A stretch of DNA of 33,820 nt, taken from NCBI GenBank assembly GCA_027858995.1, contig JAQIBP010000128.1, forward strand, positions 1 through 33,820. The letters are read 5' to 3'. The stretch's first letter is position 1; every line of letters begins with the position of its first letter. The DNA is from Deltaproteobacteria bacterium. GTDB taxonomy: Bacteria > Desulfobacterota > Desulfobacteria > Desulfobacterales > Desulfobacteraceae. Below are positions 23,848 through 32,139 of the stretch, one piece after another. A program made the translations under genes and the position numbers. Under the pieces are notes generated by a model. That model worked only from the letters and a program-made list of their open reading frames with translations, was not told where the DNA came from and searched no databases.

Positions 23848-25497
23848 ATGGCAGATTCTCAAAATCAAACAGCATCATTAAAGCCGGAACAGATACTTGA
23901 AATAGTAACAAGGCGAAGATGGATAATCATAGTGCCTCTTTGTATTTCTCTTACGCTTGGTTTGTTTTATGCCTTGACGGCATCCAAGACCTATGAAGCA
24001 TCCACAACAATCCTTATTCAGCCCCAGAAAGTGCCGTCAGGTTATGTCCAATCCCTTATCTCGACAGACCTCATGCAGAGGATTAATACGATTTCCAAAC
24101 TTATATTAAGCAGAACAAATCTTGAAAAAATAATAAAAGAGTTTGGGCTTTATGAGGATCGTCAAGATATGTATCTTGAAGATAAAATAGATGGTATGAG
24201 AAAAAAAATTCAGGTTAGACAAAATAGTCGACAAGGATCAGGGACAGCAGCTTTTTCAATATCTTTTACTTACAAGGACAATCCTGCTTTAGTCAAGGAT
24301 ATAGTCAACAAATTAGCAGCTTTATTCATGGATGAAAATCTTAAAGCAAGAGAAAGCCAGGCTATGGGAACGAGTGAATTCCTTGAATCAGAGCTTGAAA
24401 AGATCAAAATAAAGCTTGAAACCCGTGAACAAGTACTTGCAGAGTATAGATCAAAAAATCAAGGCGCATTGCCAGATGAACTTGAAGCAAATTTAAGAAC
24501 TCTTGACAGATTGCAGATGCAGCATACTGATTCTTTAAATGCGTTAAGAGATACCCAGAATGCTGTTGCCCTTTTAAAAAGTCAGATTTCAAGGATCAAG
24601 GAGACGGTACAAAACACTAAAACAACCATACAGCAGGACGGTACGATTGTGGAAGCCCCTGTTTTATCTATCGCACAACAACAGTATGAGCTTGAAAAAA
24701 GAAGGTTGGATGACTTGCTTCTAAAATATACTAAAAAGCATCCTGAAGTTATTAAATTGGCAAAAAGTGTTAAACAACTAAAAGCAAAGATTGAAGAAGA
24801 AAAAGAGGAAAATAGAAAAAATTACCTTGCTGATAACACTTTAGGAACTGATAGGACAGGTTTTGTGCCTCCCGGCAATAATGTTTTATTCCAGCATGAA
24901 TATAATCTGAAACAGCTGGAAAATGATATTTTAAATATCAAAAAAAATATACGGGAGATTAAAAAAGCAACAAAGGTTTATCAAAAAAGGGTGGAAGATA
25001 CTCCTGAAAGAGAGCAGGAACTTCTATCCATACAAAGGGATTATAACAATATTAGAGCAAGTTATAATTCGCTGCTTGCAAGACGTCTTGAAGCAGAACT
25101 GTCCGTGAACATGGAAAAGAAACAAAAAGGCGAGCAATTTCGCATTATTGACTATGCAAGCCTTCCTGAAAAACCGATTTTACCTGATGTAAGAATAATT
25201 TTTATGTTTTCAATTGCAATAGGTTTTGGTATTGGCGGTGGAATAATTTTTCTGCTTGAATTTTTAAATCCTGCTATAGAAAATACAGAGCAGATTGAAA
25301 ATGAACTAGGGCTTTCAATCCTTGCTTCAATCCCACCTTTGTCTCAACCCGGTGATAATATGAAAAAATGGATTGGACATGTTTCTTTTTCAGTTGCCTC
25401 TATGTATGCATGTACTGTTTTTTCGTTCTTTGCTGTATTAAACTTTAAAGGCATTGATAAAACTCTTAGTATGATTAAAACGTATATCAATATTTAA
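23848..25497 (+). CDS. Polysaccharide chain-length determinant (Wzz/GumC-like, exosortase-system type)
   Basis: 549-residue inner-membrane protein. The N-terminal helix (about 25-45) and a second near 450-470 (IIFMFSIAIGFGIGGGIIFL) bracket a long periplasmic part rich in coiled coil (about 170-260 and 330-400). A third hydrophobic stretch lies near 515-537. The segment TYEASTTILIQPQKVPSG is typical of the chain-length proteins in exosortase (XrtA) loci. It likely sets polymer length and works with the kinase encoded 16 bases downstream. No kinase domain is fused, in contrast to Wzc. First gene after the sigma-54-like promoter. Confidence 0.88.
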   Translation: MADSQNQTASLKPEQILEIVTRRRWIIIVPLCISLTLGLFYALTASKTYEASTTILIQPQKVPSGYVQSLISTDLMQRINTISKLILSRTNLEKIIKEFGLYEDRQDMYLEDKIDGMRKKIQVRQNSRQGSGTAAFSISFTYKDNPALVKDIVNKLAALFMDENLKARESQAMGTSEFLESELEKIKIKLETREQVLAEYRSKNQGALPDELEANLRTLDRLQMQHTDSLNALRDTQNAVALLKSQISRIKETVQNTKTTIQQDGTIVEAPVLSIAQQQYELEKRRLDDLLLKYTKKHPEVIKLAKSVKQLKAKIEEEKEENRKNYLADNTLGTDRTGFVPPGNNVLFQHEYNLKQLENDILNIKKNIREIKKATKVYQKRVEDTPEREQELLSIQRDYNNIRASYNSLLARRLEAELSVNMEKKQKGEQFRIIDYASLPEKPILPDVRIIFMFSIAIGFGIGGGIIFLLEFLNPAIENTEQIENELGLSILASIPPLSQPGDNMKKWIGHVSFSVASMYACTVFSFFAVLNFKGIDKTLSMIKTYINI

Positions 25498-25513
25498 TAT
25501 TTGGAGCGCTATT

Positions 25514-26359
25514 TTGGGAAAAATTTTTAAAGCTTTGGAAAAATCACAAAAGACCATTGAAAACAGTGAAAAGATTGAAGAGAAACTTGGAGCTGAACCA
25601 GTACCTCTATTCCGAGACCAGGTGGATATTCATAAAAATGAAATAAAAACCAGGCCTGTTACAATTGATCCCATGCTTGTTACAGGCCTTAACCCCCAGT
25701 CAATGGAATCAGAACAATTCAGGCTTTTAAAAAACAATATTCTTTTTCCGGAAAAAGGAACTGTGCCAAAATGTATTATGATAACCAGTACTGCCCCTGG
25801 CGAAGGTAAATCTTTTGTAGCGGCAAATCTCGCCATCACCTTGTCCCAGAGTATAGATGAGTATGTTCTGCTCATGGATTGTGATTTGAGATCGCCTGCC
25901 ATTCATTCCATGTTTGGATATAATAATCCTCATGGCTTGAGTGAATATCTTTCCAAGGCAAAACCTTTATCATCTCTTCTGGTTAATTCTTTTCTGGATA
26001 AATTAACTATTCTTCCGGCAGGACAAATTCCGGCCAATCCTTCAGAACTTTTATCGTCGGAACAGATGAGAAGGCTTATCCATGAAGTAAAATTAAGATA
26101 CTCTGACAGGTATATTATCATTGATACCCCACCTCCAAATTTAACTTCAGAAACAAGTGTCATCTCAAGACAGGTTGATGGAATTGTTATTGTGATAAAA
26201 AAGGGACAGACCAGGAAAAAAGATATTTTAAATATCATTGATATTTACGGCAGAGAAAAAATCCTTGGAGTTGTTTATAATTTTGCTAAAAAGTCGATTG
26301 GTTATGGCTATGGCAAAGACAAGTATAGGAAATATGGCTATGGCGTAAAAAATGCTTAG
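25514..26359 (+). CDS. Tyrosine autokinase (CpsD/BY-kinase type, exosortase-associated)
   Basis: 281 residues. Start is TTG at 25514 with GGAG seven bases upstream, giving the family N-terminus MGKIFKALEKS. BY-kinase motifs are Walker A TAPGEGKSF (93-101), Walker A' VLLMDCDLRSP (118-128) and Walker B YIIIDTPPP. The C-terminus is a tyrosine cluster (GYGYGKDKYRKYGYG), the usual autophosphorylation site that controls polymer assembly. It partners with the separate chain-length protein upstream. Its stop overlaps the sugar transferase start by 8 bases. Confidence 0.9.
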   Translation: MGKIFKALEKSQKTIENSEKIEEKLGAEPVPLFRDQVDIHKNEIKTRPVTIDPMLVTGLNPQSMESEQFRLLKNNILFPEKGTVPKCIMITSTAPGEGKSFVAANLAITLSQSIDEYVLLMDCDLRSPAIHSMFGYNNPHGLSEYLSKAKPLSSLLVNSFLDKLTILPAGQIPANPSELLSSEQMRRLIHEVKLRYSDRYIIIDTPPPNLTSETSVISRQVDGIVIVIKKGQTRKKDILNIIDIYGREKILGVVYNFAKKSIGYGYGKDKYRKYGYGVKNA

Positions 26360-27746
26360 ACTTTTTAAACAATATTTCCCCATACGAAATATCTTCTTTT
26401 TTATAGTTGAAGGCATTTTCATTTTTGGATCTGTCTTTCTCTCTGCTTTGCTTTTAATCAAGGCTGATTTTTTTTTATTTGACCTGATACTTTTTTTTAA
26501 AATTATTTTGATTACTGTTATAGTACAGGCATGCCTGTACTATAATGACCTGTATGATTTTGAAATCGCAATTTCAATTAAAGAAGTAATCATAAGGCTT
26601 ATCCAGGCACTTGGTGTAGCATCAATTGCCCTGGCTTTTATCTATTTTCTATTTCCCGTTACTATTATTGATCAAAAGATTTTTATTCTCGGTATTTTGT
26701 TTCTGCTTGTTTTTGTTATTGGATGGAGGATTTTTTATATATGGATTTTAAACAATGGAATTTTAAATGAAAATATTGTCATATTAGGATCTTCTTCACT
26801 TGCTTTCGATATTGTAAGCCAAGTTCACAAGAATATTGACTGCGGATATGAAATAGCACTGTTAATTCCTGATTCCGATAAGGAAACGGTTGAGAACACC
26901 ATTTACGATAAAATTGCAGTTGACTACACCAAAGAAAATTTTTGCCGGAATGTTATTGAAACAGGTGCAAGAAAAGTTATTGTGGCTTTAAAGGAAAAAA
27001 GAGGATCTTTCCCCATAAAAGAGCTGCTCAACTGCAGGACAGAAGGCATAGATGTGCTCGAAGGCAGTACATTTTATGAGATGTTGACAGGAAAACTTCT
27101 TGTAACAAAGATTAATCCCTCCTGGCTGATATTCTCAGAAGGATTTAAAAAATCCAAGATACGGACAATAATCAAACGGTTAGAAGATATTATTATCTCC
27201 ACCACTATGTTAATTCTGCTTTCTCCTCTGCTTTTTATTACAACTATCCTGATTAAACTTGATTCAAAGGGACCTGTCCTTTTTTCCCAGGACAGGGTCG
27301 GACAAAATCAAAAAGAGTACATGGTGCATAAATTTCGATCAATGGTTGAAGATGCTGAAAAAGAGACAGGACCGGTCTGGGCGCAGACAGATGATGACAG
27401 GATTACCAAGGTAGGCAAAGTTATAAGAAAATGCCGCATTGATGAACTGCCCCAGCTGTGGGATGTGTTTACAGGCAAAATGAGTATGGTTGGGCCGAGA
27501 CCGGAACGCAAATATTTTACAGATGTTCTTGAAACCAAAATTCCCTATTATGCTGAACGTTTTAAAGTTAAACCCGGAGTGACAGGGTGGGCCCAGGTCT
27601 CTTATGATTATGGGTCAACTGTGGAAGATGCCATAGAAAAATTAAACTATGACCTTTTTTATATAAAAAATTTATCCATTACCCTGGATATTGTTATAAT
27701 TATCAGGACTGTTAAAACAGTACTATTTGGCAGGGGCGCCAGATAG
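26352..27746 (+). CDS. Polyprenyl-phosphate sugar-1-phosphate transferase (exosortase-system type)
   Basis: 464 residues. The N-terminal half has about four membrane helices (13-130) and then a Rossmann-like middle domain. A further helix (about 277-300, IIISTTMLILLSPLLFITTIL) leads into the bacterial sugar transferase domain. The catalytic signatures are KGPVLFSQDRVGQ, HKFRSM, RKCRIDELPQLWDV and SMVGPRPER. It attaches the first sugar phosphate to the lipid carrier to begin repeat-unit assembly. LYYNDLYD is a motif of the exosortase-associated subfamily. The bases encoding this motif form a 28-bp perfect palindrome (26518-26545). The gene also holds runs of eight and nine T near 26468-26498. 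Confidence 0.92.
   Translation: MLRLFKQYFPIRNIFFFIVEGIFIFGSVFLSALLLIKADFFLFDLILFFKIILITVIVQACLYYNDLYDFEIAISIKEVIIRLIQALGVASIALAFIYFLFPVTIIDQKIFILGILFLLVFVIGWRIFYIWILNNGILNENIVILGSSSLAFDIVSQVHKNIDCGYEIALLIPDSDKETVENTIYDKIAVDYTKENFCRNVIETGARKVIVALKEKRGSFPIKELLNCRTEGIDVLEGSTFYEMLTGKLLVTKINPSWLIFSEGFKKSKIRTIIKRLEDIIISTTMLILLSPLLFITTILIKLDSKGPVLFSQDRVGQNQKEYMVHKFRSMVEDAEKETGPVWAQTDDDRITKVGKVIRKCRIDELPQLWDVFTGKMSMVGPRPERKYFTDVLETKIPYYAERFKVKPGVTGWAQVSYDYGSTVEDAIEKLNYDLFYIKNLSITLDIVIIIRTVKTVLFGRGAR
26518..26545. repeat. Perfect 28-bp palindrome inside the sugar-transferase gene
   Basis: All 14 base pairs around the centre 26531/26532 match; one arm is TTATAGTACAGGCA. It contains GCATGC at the centre. 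It encodes residues about 56-65, a conserved stretch, so the symmetry is built within a constrained reading frame. As RNA it would form a stem of about 12 pairs with a small loop; as DNA it is a possible protein-binding site. Confidence 0.9.
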
Positions 27747-27747
27747 T

Positions 27748-27775
27748 AATTAAAAATTAAGAATTAAAAATTGAT
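27748..27775. repeat. Heptanucleotide tandem repeat, locus 4
   Basis: Directly after the sugar-transferase stop, four in-phase units alternate AATTAAA (27748, 27762) with AATTAAG (27755) and AATTGAT (27769). The 14-base double unit is repeated with two changes. It precedes the ribosome site of the export gene. Confidence 0.6.
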
Positions 27776-27806
27776 ACAACATCAATGTAATCAAAGGAGC
27801 GGAGCT

Positions 27807-28400
27807 ATGTCTTTTTTTCAGAAACCCCAAAAATATTTTATAATCACTATTTTATCTTTTACAGTTCTGATTTTTACATTCTGCACGCCTTTCACTGCTG
27901 CTGCCCAGAATAATGCAGAAGAATATAAAATAGGAGTTGGTGATACTTTGCGCATCAATACCTGGAAGGAACCCGATTTTTCTCTTGAAGCTGCAATGGT
28001 TAGAAGTGACGGCATAATAACATTTCCTCTGCTTGATGATATAAAGGCACAAGGTTTAACCACCATGGAACTTAAAGCAAAAATAGAAAAAAAGCTTACA
28101 GAGTATGTGGAGGCACCCAATGTTACTATTACCCTTGCAGACCCGGTGAGCCAGAAATTTTATATTCTTGGAGAGATTAGGGGGACAGGGGAGTATCCAA
28201 TAAGTAAAAACTTAACAGTTATGCAGGCTTTTGCCCTTGCAGGCGGGTTTACAGAGTGGGCTTCCAAAAATGAAATTCTTTTAATACGCAGAAGTGATGG
28301 ACAAAAGACAACTATTACCATAAGATATAAAGATATCCTTAAAGGTGATTTCAGCAAAGATATTGCCTTAAAGGCTGATGATACAATTATTGTACCTTAA
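27807..28400 (+). CDS. Polysaccharide export protein, Wza-like
   Basis: 197 residues. A signal peptide (about 10-33, ending FTAAA) precedes a poly-export domain (about 38-112, YKIGVGDTLRINTWKEPDFS) and one SLBB domain (about 116-165, FYILGEIRGTGEYPIS). No lipobox cysteine with proper context is seen, so signal peptidase I cleavage is more likely. It would form or gate the outer-membrane export channel. ATG 27807 is chosen because AAAGGAG lies upstream; a TTG at 27771 is inside the repeat tract. Confidence 0.9.
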   Translation: MSFFQKPQKYFIITILSFTVLIFTFCTPFTAAAQNNAEEYKIGVGDTLRINTWKEPDFSLEAAMVRSDGIITFPLLDDIKAQGLTTMELKAKIEKKLTEYVEAPNVTITLADPVSQKFYILGEIRGTGEYPISKNLTVMQAFALAGGFTEWASKNEILLIRRSDGQKTTITIRYKDILKGDFSKDIALKADDTIIVP

Positions 28401-28421
28401 TTCAAAACTCAAAATTATAAA
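28401..28421. repeat. Heptanucleotide tandem repeat, locus 5
   Basis: Immediately after the export-protein stop codon, TTCAAAA (28401-28407) is followed in phase by CTCAAAA and TTATAAA. The next bases are the AGGAGGG ribosome site of the barrel gene. Confidence 0.45.
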
Positions 28422-28432
28422 AGGAGGGCAGC

Positions 28433-29731
28433 ATGAAATTTTCAACAAAAAACACGGTTTTAAAAATCAATGTGACAATTCTATTTTTAATATTGTTTTT
28501 AACACCTCCGCTCTTTTCTGATGTCAGAACCCAGTTTGTGCCTACAGTTTCCATTACAGAAGAGTATACAGATAATTATAATCAGACACAAAATAATAAA
28601 GATGATGAATTTTCAACCATATATTCTGCAGGATTCTCATTCGGTGTTATAGATAAAAACTGGGATGTGTTTTTAAATTATAATCCGGCTTATACAGATT
28701 ATGACACTCATGATGAAGATGATAACTGGTCACATTATGCCTTCCTCCAAGGCCAGTACCAGGCTGCAGAACATACTTCTTTTACACTGTCACAAAGTTT
28801 TGTAAGAAACGTGGAAGAGCATGATTACTTTACCACAATAGCTGGAGTTATCCATGAGTTTGGACAGAGGGATAACATTGGTATGAACTATTCCTACTCC
28901 TTTGATAAATATGATGATGAAAATGCTGATGAAAATAAAACCCATAATCCATCAGCATTTCTATCCTACTGGTTTACACCTCAATATGGACTTGATCTTG
29001 GTGGTGGATATGAGAAGACAGATTATGATCTATCTGGTGAAGATGATTCAGAAACATGGTCAGGGGATATAAAGTTTTTAAAAGCCATGAACAGGCATTT
29101 AGATATTTATGCTGCCTATGAACAAACTGAAACACAGCAGGATTCAGGAGATCAGTCCACATACTACCCTTCCATTGGTTTTGACTGGCAGCCCACTGAA
29201 GATTCACAAATTAGTATTGGTGCTGGTGTGCTTTTCCAGGAGTGGGATAATGAAAATGATGACTCTAAAGAAGCATTTTTTCTAAATCTTGATATGTACA
29301 AAGATTATAATTTCAGCAGAAGAGGCGTATTTTCTATCACAGGCAGCAGCGGCTATGATCCAAACAGCAGTGATGCAGCAAGCCTTGGATTCCATATTTA
29401 TTACCAGGCAGGTTGTTTATTGAGTTATAAATTAACAAAAAGATTGACTGCTGAATTCGATGCAGCATATGCTATTGATCAGTATGATGATCCTGAAGTT
29501 GACAGGCAGGATAATACATTTGACTTTGGAGCAGGCCTTGTATGGTCACCTCTGAAATGGTTGTCATTGAATCTATCCTATGGCTTTACTGATTTTGATA
29601 CAGATGATAACACAAGGGACGATTACCAGGAAAATGTTGGATCGCTCACTATTACTATGACACCATCACAGCCTGTAAGATTTGGCTCTTCAAATCCAAG
29701 AGCCGACCTTGAAAACAGACTCTTTAACTAA
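28433..29731 (+). CDS. Outer-membrane beta-barrel protein of the exosortase locus
   Basis: 432 residues with a signal peptide (about 8-30) and then many alternating hydrophobic/polar strands ending in aromatic residues. The product is very rich in Asp, Tyr and Asn, as in outer-membrane barrels of exosortase loci. The opening FVPTVSITEEYTDNYNQT is typical of that family. A function in export or anchoring of the polymer is inferred. The last residue is not Phe/Tyr but FN. Perfect ribosome site (AAGGAGGG) before ATG. Some other uncharacterised barrel families would look the same at this level. Confidence 0.8.
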   Translation: MKFSTKNTVLKINVTILFLILFLTPPLFSDVRTQFVPTVSITEEYTDNYNQTQNNKDDEFSTIYSAGFSFGVIDKNWDVFLNYNPAYTDYDTHDEDDNWSHYAFLQGQYQAAEHTSFTLSQSFVRNVEEHDYFTTIAGVIHEFGQRDNIGMNYSYSFDKYDDENADENKTHNPSAFLSYWFTPQYGLDLGGGYEKTDYDLSGEDDSETWSGDIKFLKAMNRHLDIYAAYEQTETQQDSGDQSTYYPSIGFDWQPTEDSQISIGAGVLFQEWDNENDDSKEAFFLNLDMYKDYNFSRRGVFSITGSSGYDPNSSDAASLGFHIYYQAGCLLSYKLTKRLTAEFDAAYAIDQYDDPEVDRQDNTFDFGAGLVWSPLKWLSLNLSYGFTDFDTDDNTRDDYQENVGSLTITMTPSQPVRFGSSNPRADLENRLFN

Positions 29732-29775
29732 ACCTCATAACTCAAACCTTATAACTCAAACCTTATAACTAAATC
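29728..29775. repeat. Heptanucleotide tandem repeat, locus 6 (before ugd)
   Basis: The entire 44-base spacer and the end of the barrel gene consist of about seven in-phase 7-base units. CTCAAAC occurs exactly at 29741 and 29755, and CTTATAA at 29748 and 29762. It runs up to the base before the ugd ATG at 29776 and occupies the place where a ribosome site should be. Confidence 0.7.
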
Positions 29776-31119
29776 ATGAATATAACTATAATAGGAACAG
29801 GCTACGTAGGCCTCGTAACAGGCGCCTGTTTTTCAGAAATGGGCAGCAGGGTAACATGCGTAGATGTGGATAAAGAAAAGATACAAAATCTTAAAAAAGG
29901 CATACTGCCGATTTATGAGCCAGGTCTTGAAAACCTTGTTATCCAAAATTATAAAGAGGGTGTACTGAAGTTTTCAACAAGTCTTGAAAAAACATCAGAA
30001 AATTCCAATATATTTATTATTGCCGTTGGCACCCCACCGGGAGAAGACGGCTCAGCAGATCTGCAATATGTCCTCAAGGTTGCAGAGCAGATAGGGCAGA
30101 TAATAAATGAATATTCAGTAATTGTTGATAAATCCACAGTCCCTGTGGGAACTGCAGAGAGAGTAAAAAAGACAATCCAGAAACAATTGGATGCCAGGAA
30201 ATTAAACATTGAATTTGATGTTGTATCAAACCCTGAATTCTTAAAAGAGGGTGCAGCAGTTACTGATTTTCTAAAGCCGGACAGAATAGTTGTGGGTGCA
30301 GACTCCAAACGTGCTGCCAAAACAATGAAAAGATTGTATGCCCCTTTTTCCCGCAATAGAGACAAACTCATTCTCATGAATGTCCGTGATGCGGAGATGA
30401 CAAAATATGCTGCCAATTCCATGCTTGCCACAAAAATTTCATTCATGAATGAAATCTCAAATATCTGCGAACGCCTTGGTGTTGATGTGGAAAATGTCAG
30501 AAAAGGCATTGGCTCTGATAATAGAATCGGATACTCTTTTATTTATCCAGGCTGCGGTTATGGCGGCTCATGTTTCCCAAAGGATGTACAGGCCCTGATC
30601 CGTTCAAGCCGTGATTCAGGACTTGAACCGGAACTTCTAAATTCAGTGGAAAAGAGAAATCAACTGCAAAAATATCTTCTTCCCCTGAAAATCAAACAGT
30701 GTTTTGGAGAAGATCTATCCAATAAAACATTTGGTGTCTGGGGACTGTCTTTTAAACCCGGCACCGATGATATGCGCGAAGCCTCCTCCCTTGTTATTAT
30801 TGAGCAGTTATTAAAATCAGGAGCCGGCATAAAAGCCTATGATCCAGTTGCAATGGAGCAGGCAAAAAAAGAATTTCCAACAGACTGGTTTAATAACAAT
30901 CAGCTTGTATTTTCAGAGAATCAGTATAATGCTGTTGAGAATGCAGATGCTCTGATCCTTGTAACAGAGTGGAAAGCATTCAGGCAGCCTGATTTTAAAC
31001 AGCTATCCCAAAAGATGAAACAAAAAATTATATTTGACGGCAGAAATCAATACGATCCTGAAGAAGTAAGAGAATATGGATTTGAATACCATGGCATAGG
31101 TCGTGAAACCATCAATTGA
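29776..31119 (+). CDS. ugd: UDP-glucose 6-dehydrogenase
   Basis: Oxidises UDP-glucose to UDP-glucuronate, a precursor for acidic polysaccharide. 447 residues. N-terminal NAD motif GTGYVGLVTGACF (7-19). The catalytic nucleophile is C266 in GCGYGGSCFPKD, with FLKEGAAVTDF, and SFKPGTDDMREA near the second domain. UDP-mannose-type dehydrogenases share the fold, but the signatures here are of the Ugd type. There is no ribosome site in front of ATG 29776: the sequence there is a heptanucleotide repeat. The stop overlaps the TTG start of the deacetylase. Confidence 0.93.
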   Translation: MNITIIGTGYVGLVTGACFSEMGSRVTCVDVDKEKIQNLKKGILPIYEPGLENLVIQNYKEGVLKFSTSLEKTSENSNIFIIAVGTPPGEDGSADLQYVLKVAEQIGQIINEYSVIVDKSTVPVGTAERVKKTIQKQLDARKLNIEFDVVSNPEFLKEGAAVTDFLKPDRIVVGADSKRAAKTMKRLYAPFSRNRDKLILMNVRDAEMTKYAANSMLATKISFMNEISNICERLGVDVENVRKGIGSDNRIGYSFIYPGCGYGGSCFPKDVQALIRSSRDSGLEPELLNSVEKRNQLQKYLLPLKIKQCFGEDLSNKTFGVWGLSFKPGTDDMREASSLVIIEQLLKSGAGIKAYDPVAMEQAKKEFPTDWFNNNQLVFSENQYNAVENADALILVTEWKAFRQPDFKQLSQKMKQKIIFDGRNQYDPEEVREYGFEYHGIGRETIN

Positions 31120-31973
31120 ACCTGACAAAGAAATTCATCCTTCTGACCTTTGATGTCGAGGACTGGTTCCAGGTAGAAAATTTCAAGGAATATATTTCAT
31201 TTGATTCCTGGAACTCCAGGGAACTAAGGGTAGAAAAAAATACCCATACCATCCTTAATCTTCTTGATTCATTTACCTTTAAACCAAAAGCAACATTTTT
31301 TGTTCTTGGCTGGATTGCTCAACAACTGCCCCATCTTGTAAAAGAAATCAACAATAGAGGTCATGAAGTTGCAAATCATGGCAACTTACACCACCTTCTC
31401 ACAAAACAACCTGTAACAGAAATAATTAAAGACTTAAAACAAGGAAAAGATATCCTTGAAGATATAATAGGTAAAAAAATATACGGTTATAGAGCTCCAA
31501 GCTTTGCAATAAACAATGAAATTCTGAAAATAATAAAAGAGACAGGCCATGTTTATGATTCCAGTTTTAACTCTTTTTCAATGCATGGAAGATATGGAAC
31601 TATTGATCTTGCAAATAAAGATAAAAAAGGTATTGCAACTGAAATATCAGATAATTTTTATGAACTTTCCATAAGTAACCTTACTATAAGGCAGAATATC
31701 CTGCCCCTTGGTGGAGGAGGATATTTTAGACTCATACCATTTCCTATGTTCAAACTTGGCATGAATCAAGTCTTAAAAAAAGATCAAGCCTTCCTTTTTT
31801 ATTCCCACCCCTGGGAATTTGACCCTGATCAACCAAGAGTAGAACAGGCATCCAAAGGTTTTAAATTCAGGCATTATACCAACCTTGATAAAACCCATAA
31901 AAAATTTGAATCATTGATAAAAAAATTTAAAAACCTGAATTTCACCACTTGCATTAATTATCTTGAAAATTAA
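31116..31973 (+). CDS. Polysaccharide deacetylase with DUF3473-type tail (exosortase system)
   Basis: 285 residues of the NodB/carbohydrate esterase 4 fold. The catalytic Asp region is LTFDVEDWFQVENF (D13, D16). The metal histidines are H88 and H92 in ANHGNLHHLL, and YGYRAPSFAI is the third motif. The C-terminal YSHPWEFDPDQPR and the following stretch match the subfamily found in exosortase (XrtA) loci. The start is TTG overlapping the ugd stop by four bases (TTGA). It should remove acetyl groups from the polymer; location (cytoplasm or periplasm) is unclear, as no signal peptide is seen. Confidence 0.9.
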   Translation: MNLTKKFILLTFDVEDWFQVENFKEYISFDSWNSRELRVEKNTHTILNLLDSFTFKPKATFFVLGWIAQQLPHLVKEINNRGHEVANHGNLHHLLTKQPVTEIIKDLKQGKDILEDIIGKKIYGYRAPSFAINNEILKIIKETGHVYDSSFNSFSMHGRYGTIDLANKDKKGIATEISDNFYELSISNLTIRQNILPLGGGGYFRLIPFPMFKLGMNQVLKKDQAFLFYSHPWEFDPDQPRVEQASKGFKFRHYTNLDKTHKKFESLIKKFKNLNFTTCINYLEN

Positions 31974-32139
31974 AAAAGAATGGTATACTTATTGCTGTTT
32001 ATTGAGAATGGCAAAAACAATTGCCATTACCGGAATCCAGTCTACTGTAACCGACAGGGCGGAGCTGTCTCTTAAATTTCAATCTTGCACACAACATGAC
32101 AATTCTTGTTAAACATATGTCGGAGAATGACACGAAAAC
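31974..32139. other. Spacer with two hairpins before epsI
   Basis: No gene seen. A perfect dyad AATGGCAA/TTGCCATT with a six-base loop lies at 32007-32028. A second dyad GACAG/CTGTC spans 32053-32069. Neither is followed by a U-run, so they may be processing, attenuation or protein-binding structures rather than terminators. GGAG at 32122-32125 is somewhat far (14 bases) from the epsI ATG. Confidence 0.5.

Noticed and set aside
29733-29775. CRISPR-like repeats before ugd
   Set aside because: Units are 7 bases, contiguous and degenerate, with no spacers; not a CRISPR array.
29949-30509. 186-codon minus-strand frame inside ugd
   Set aside because: Antisense shadow of ugd; no motifs and no ribosome site.
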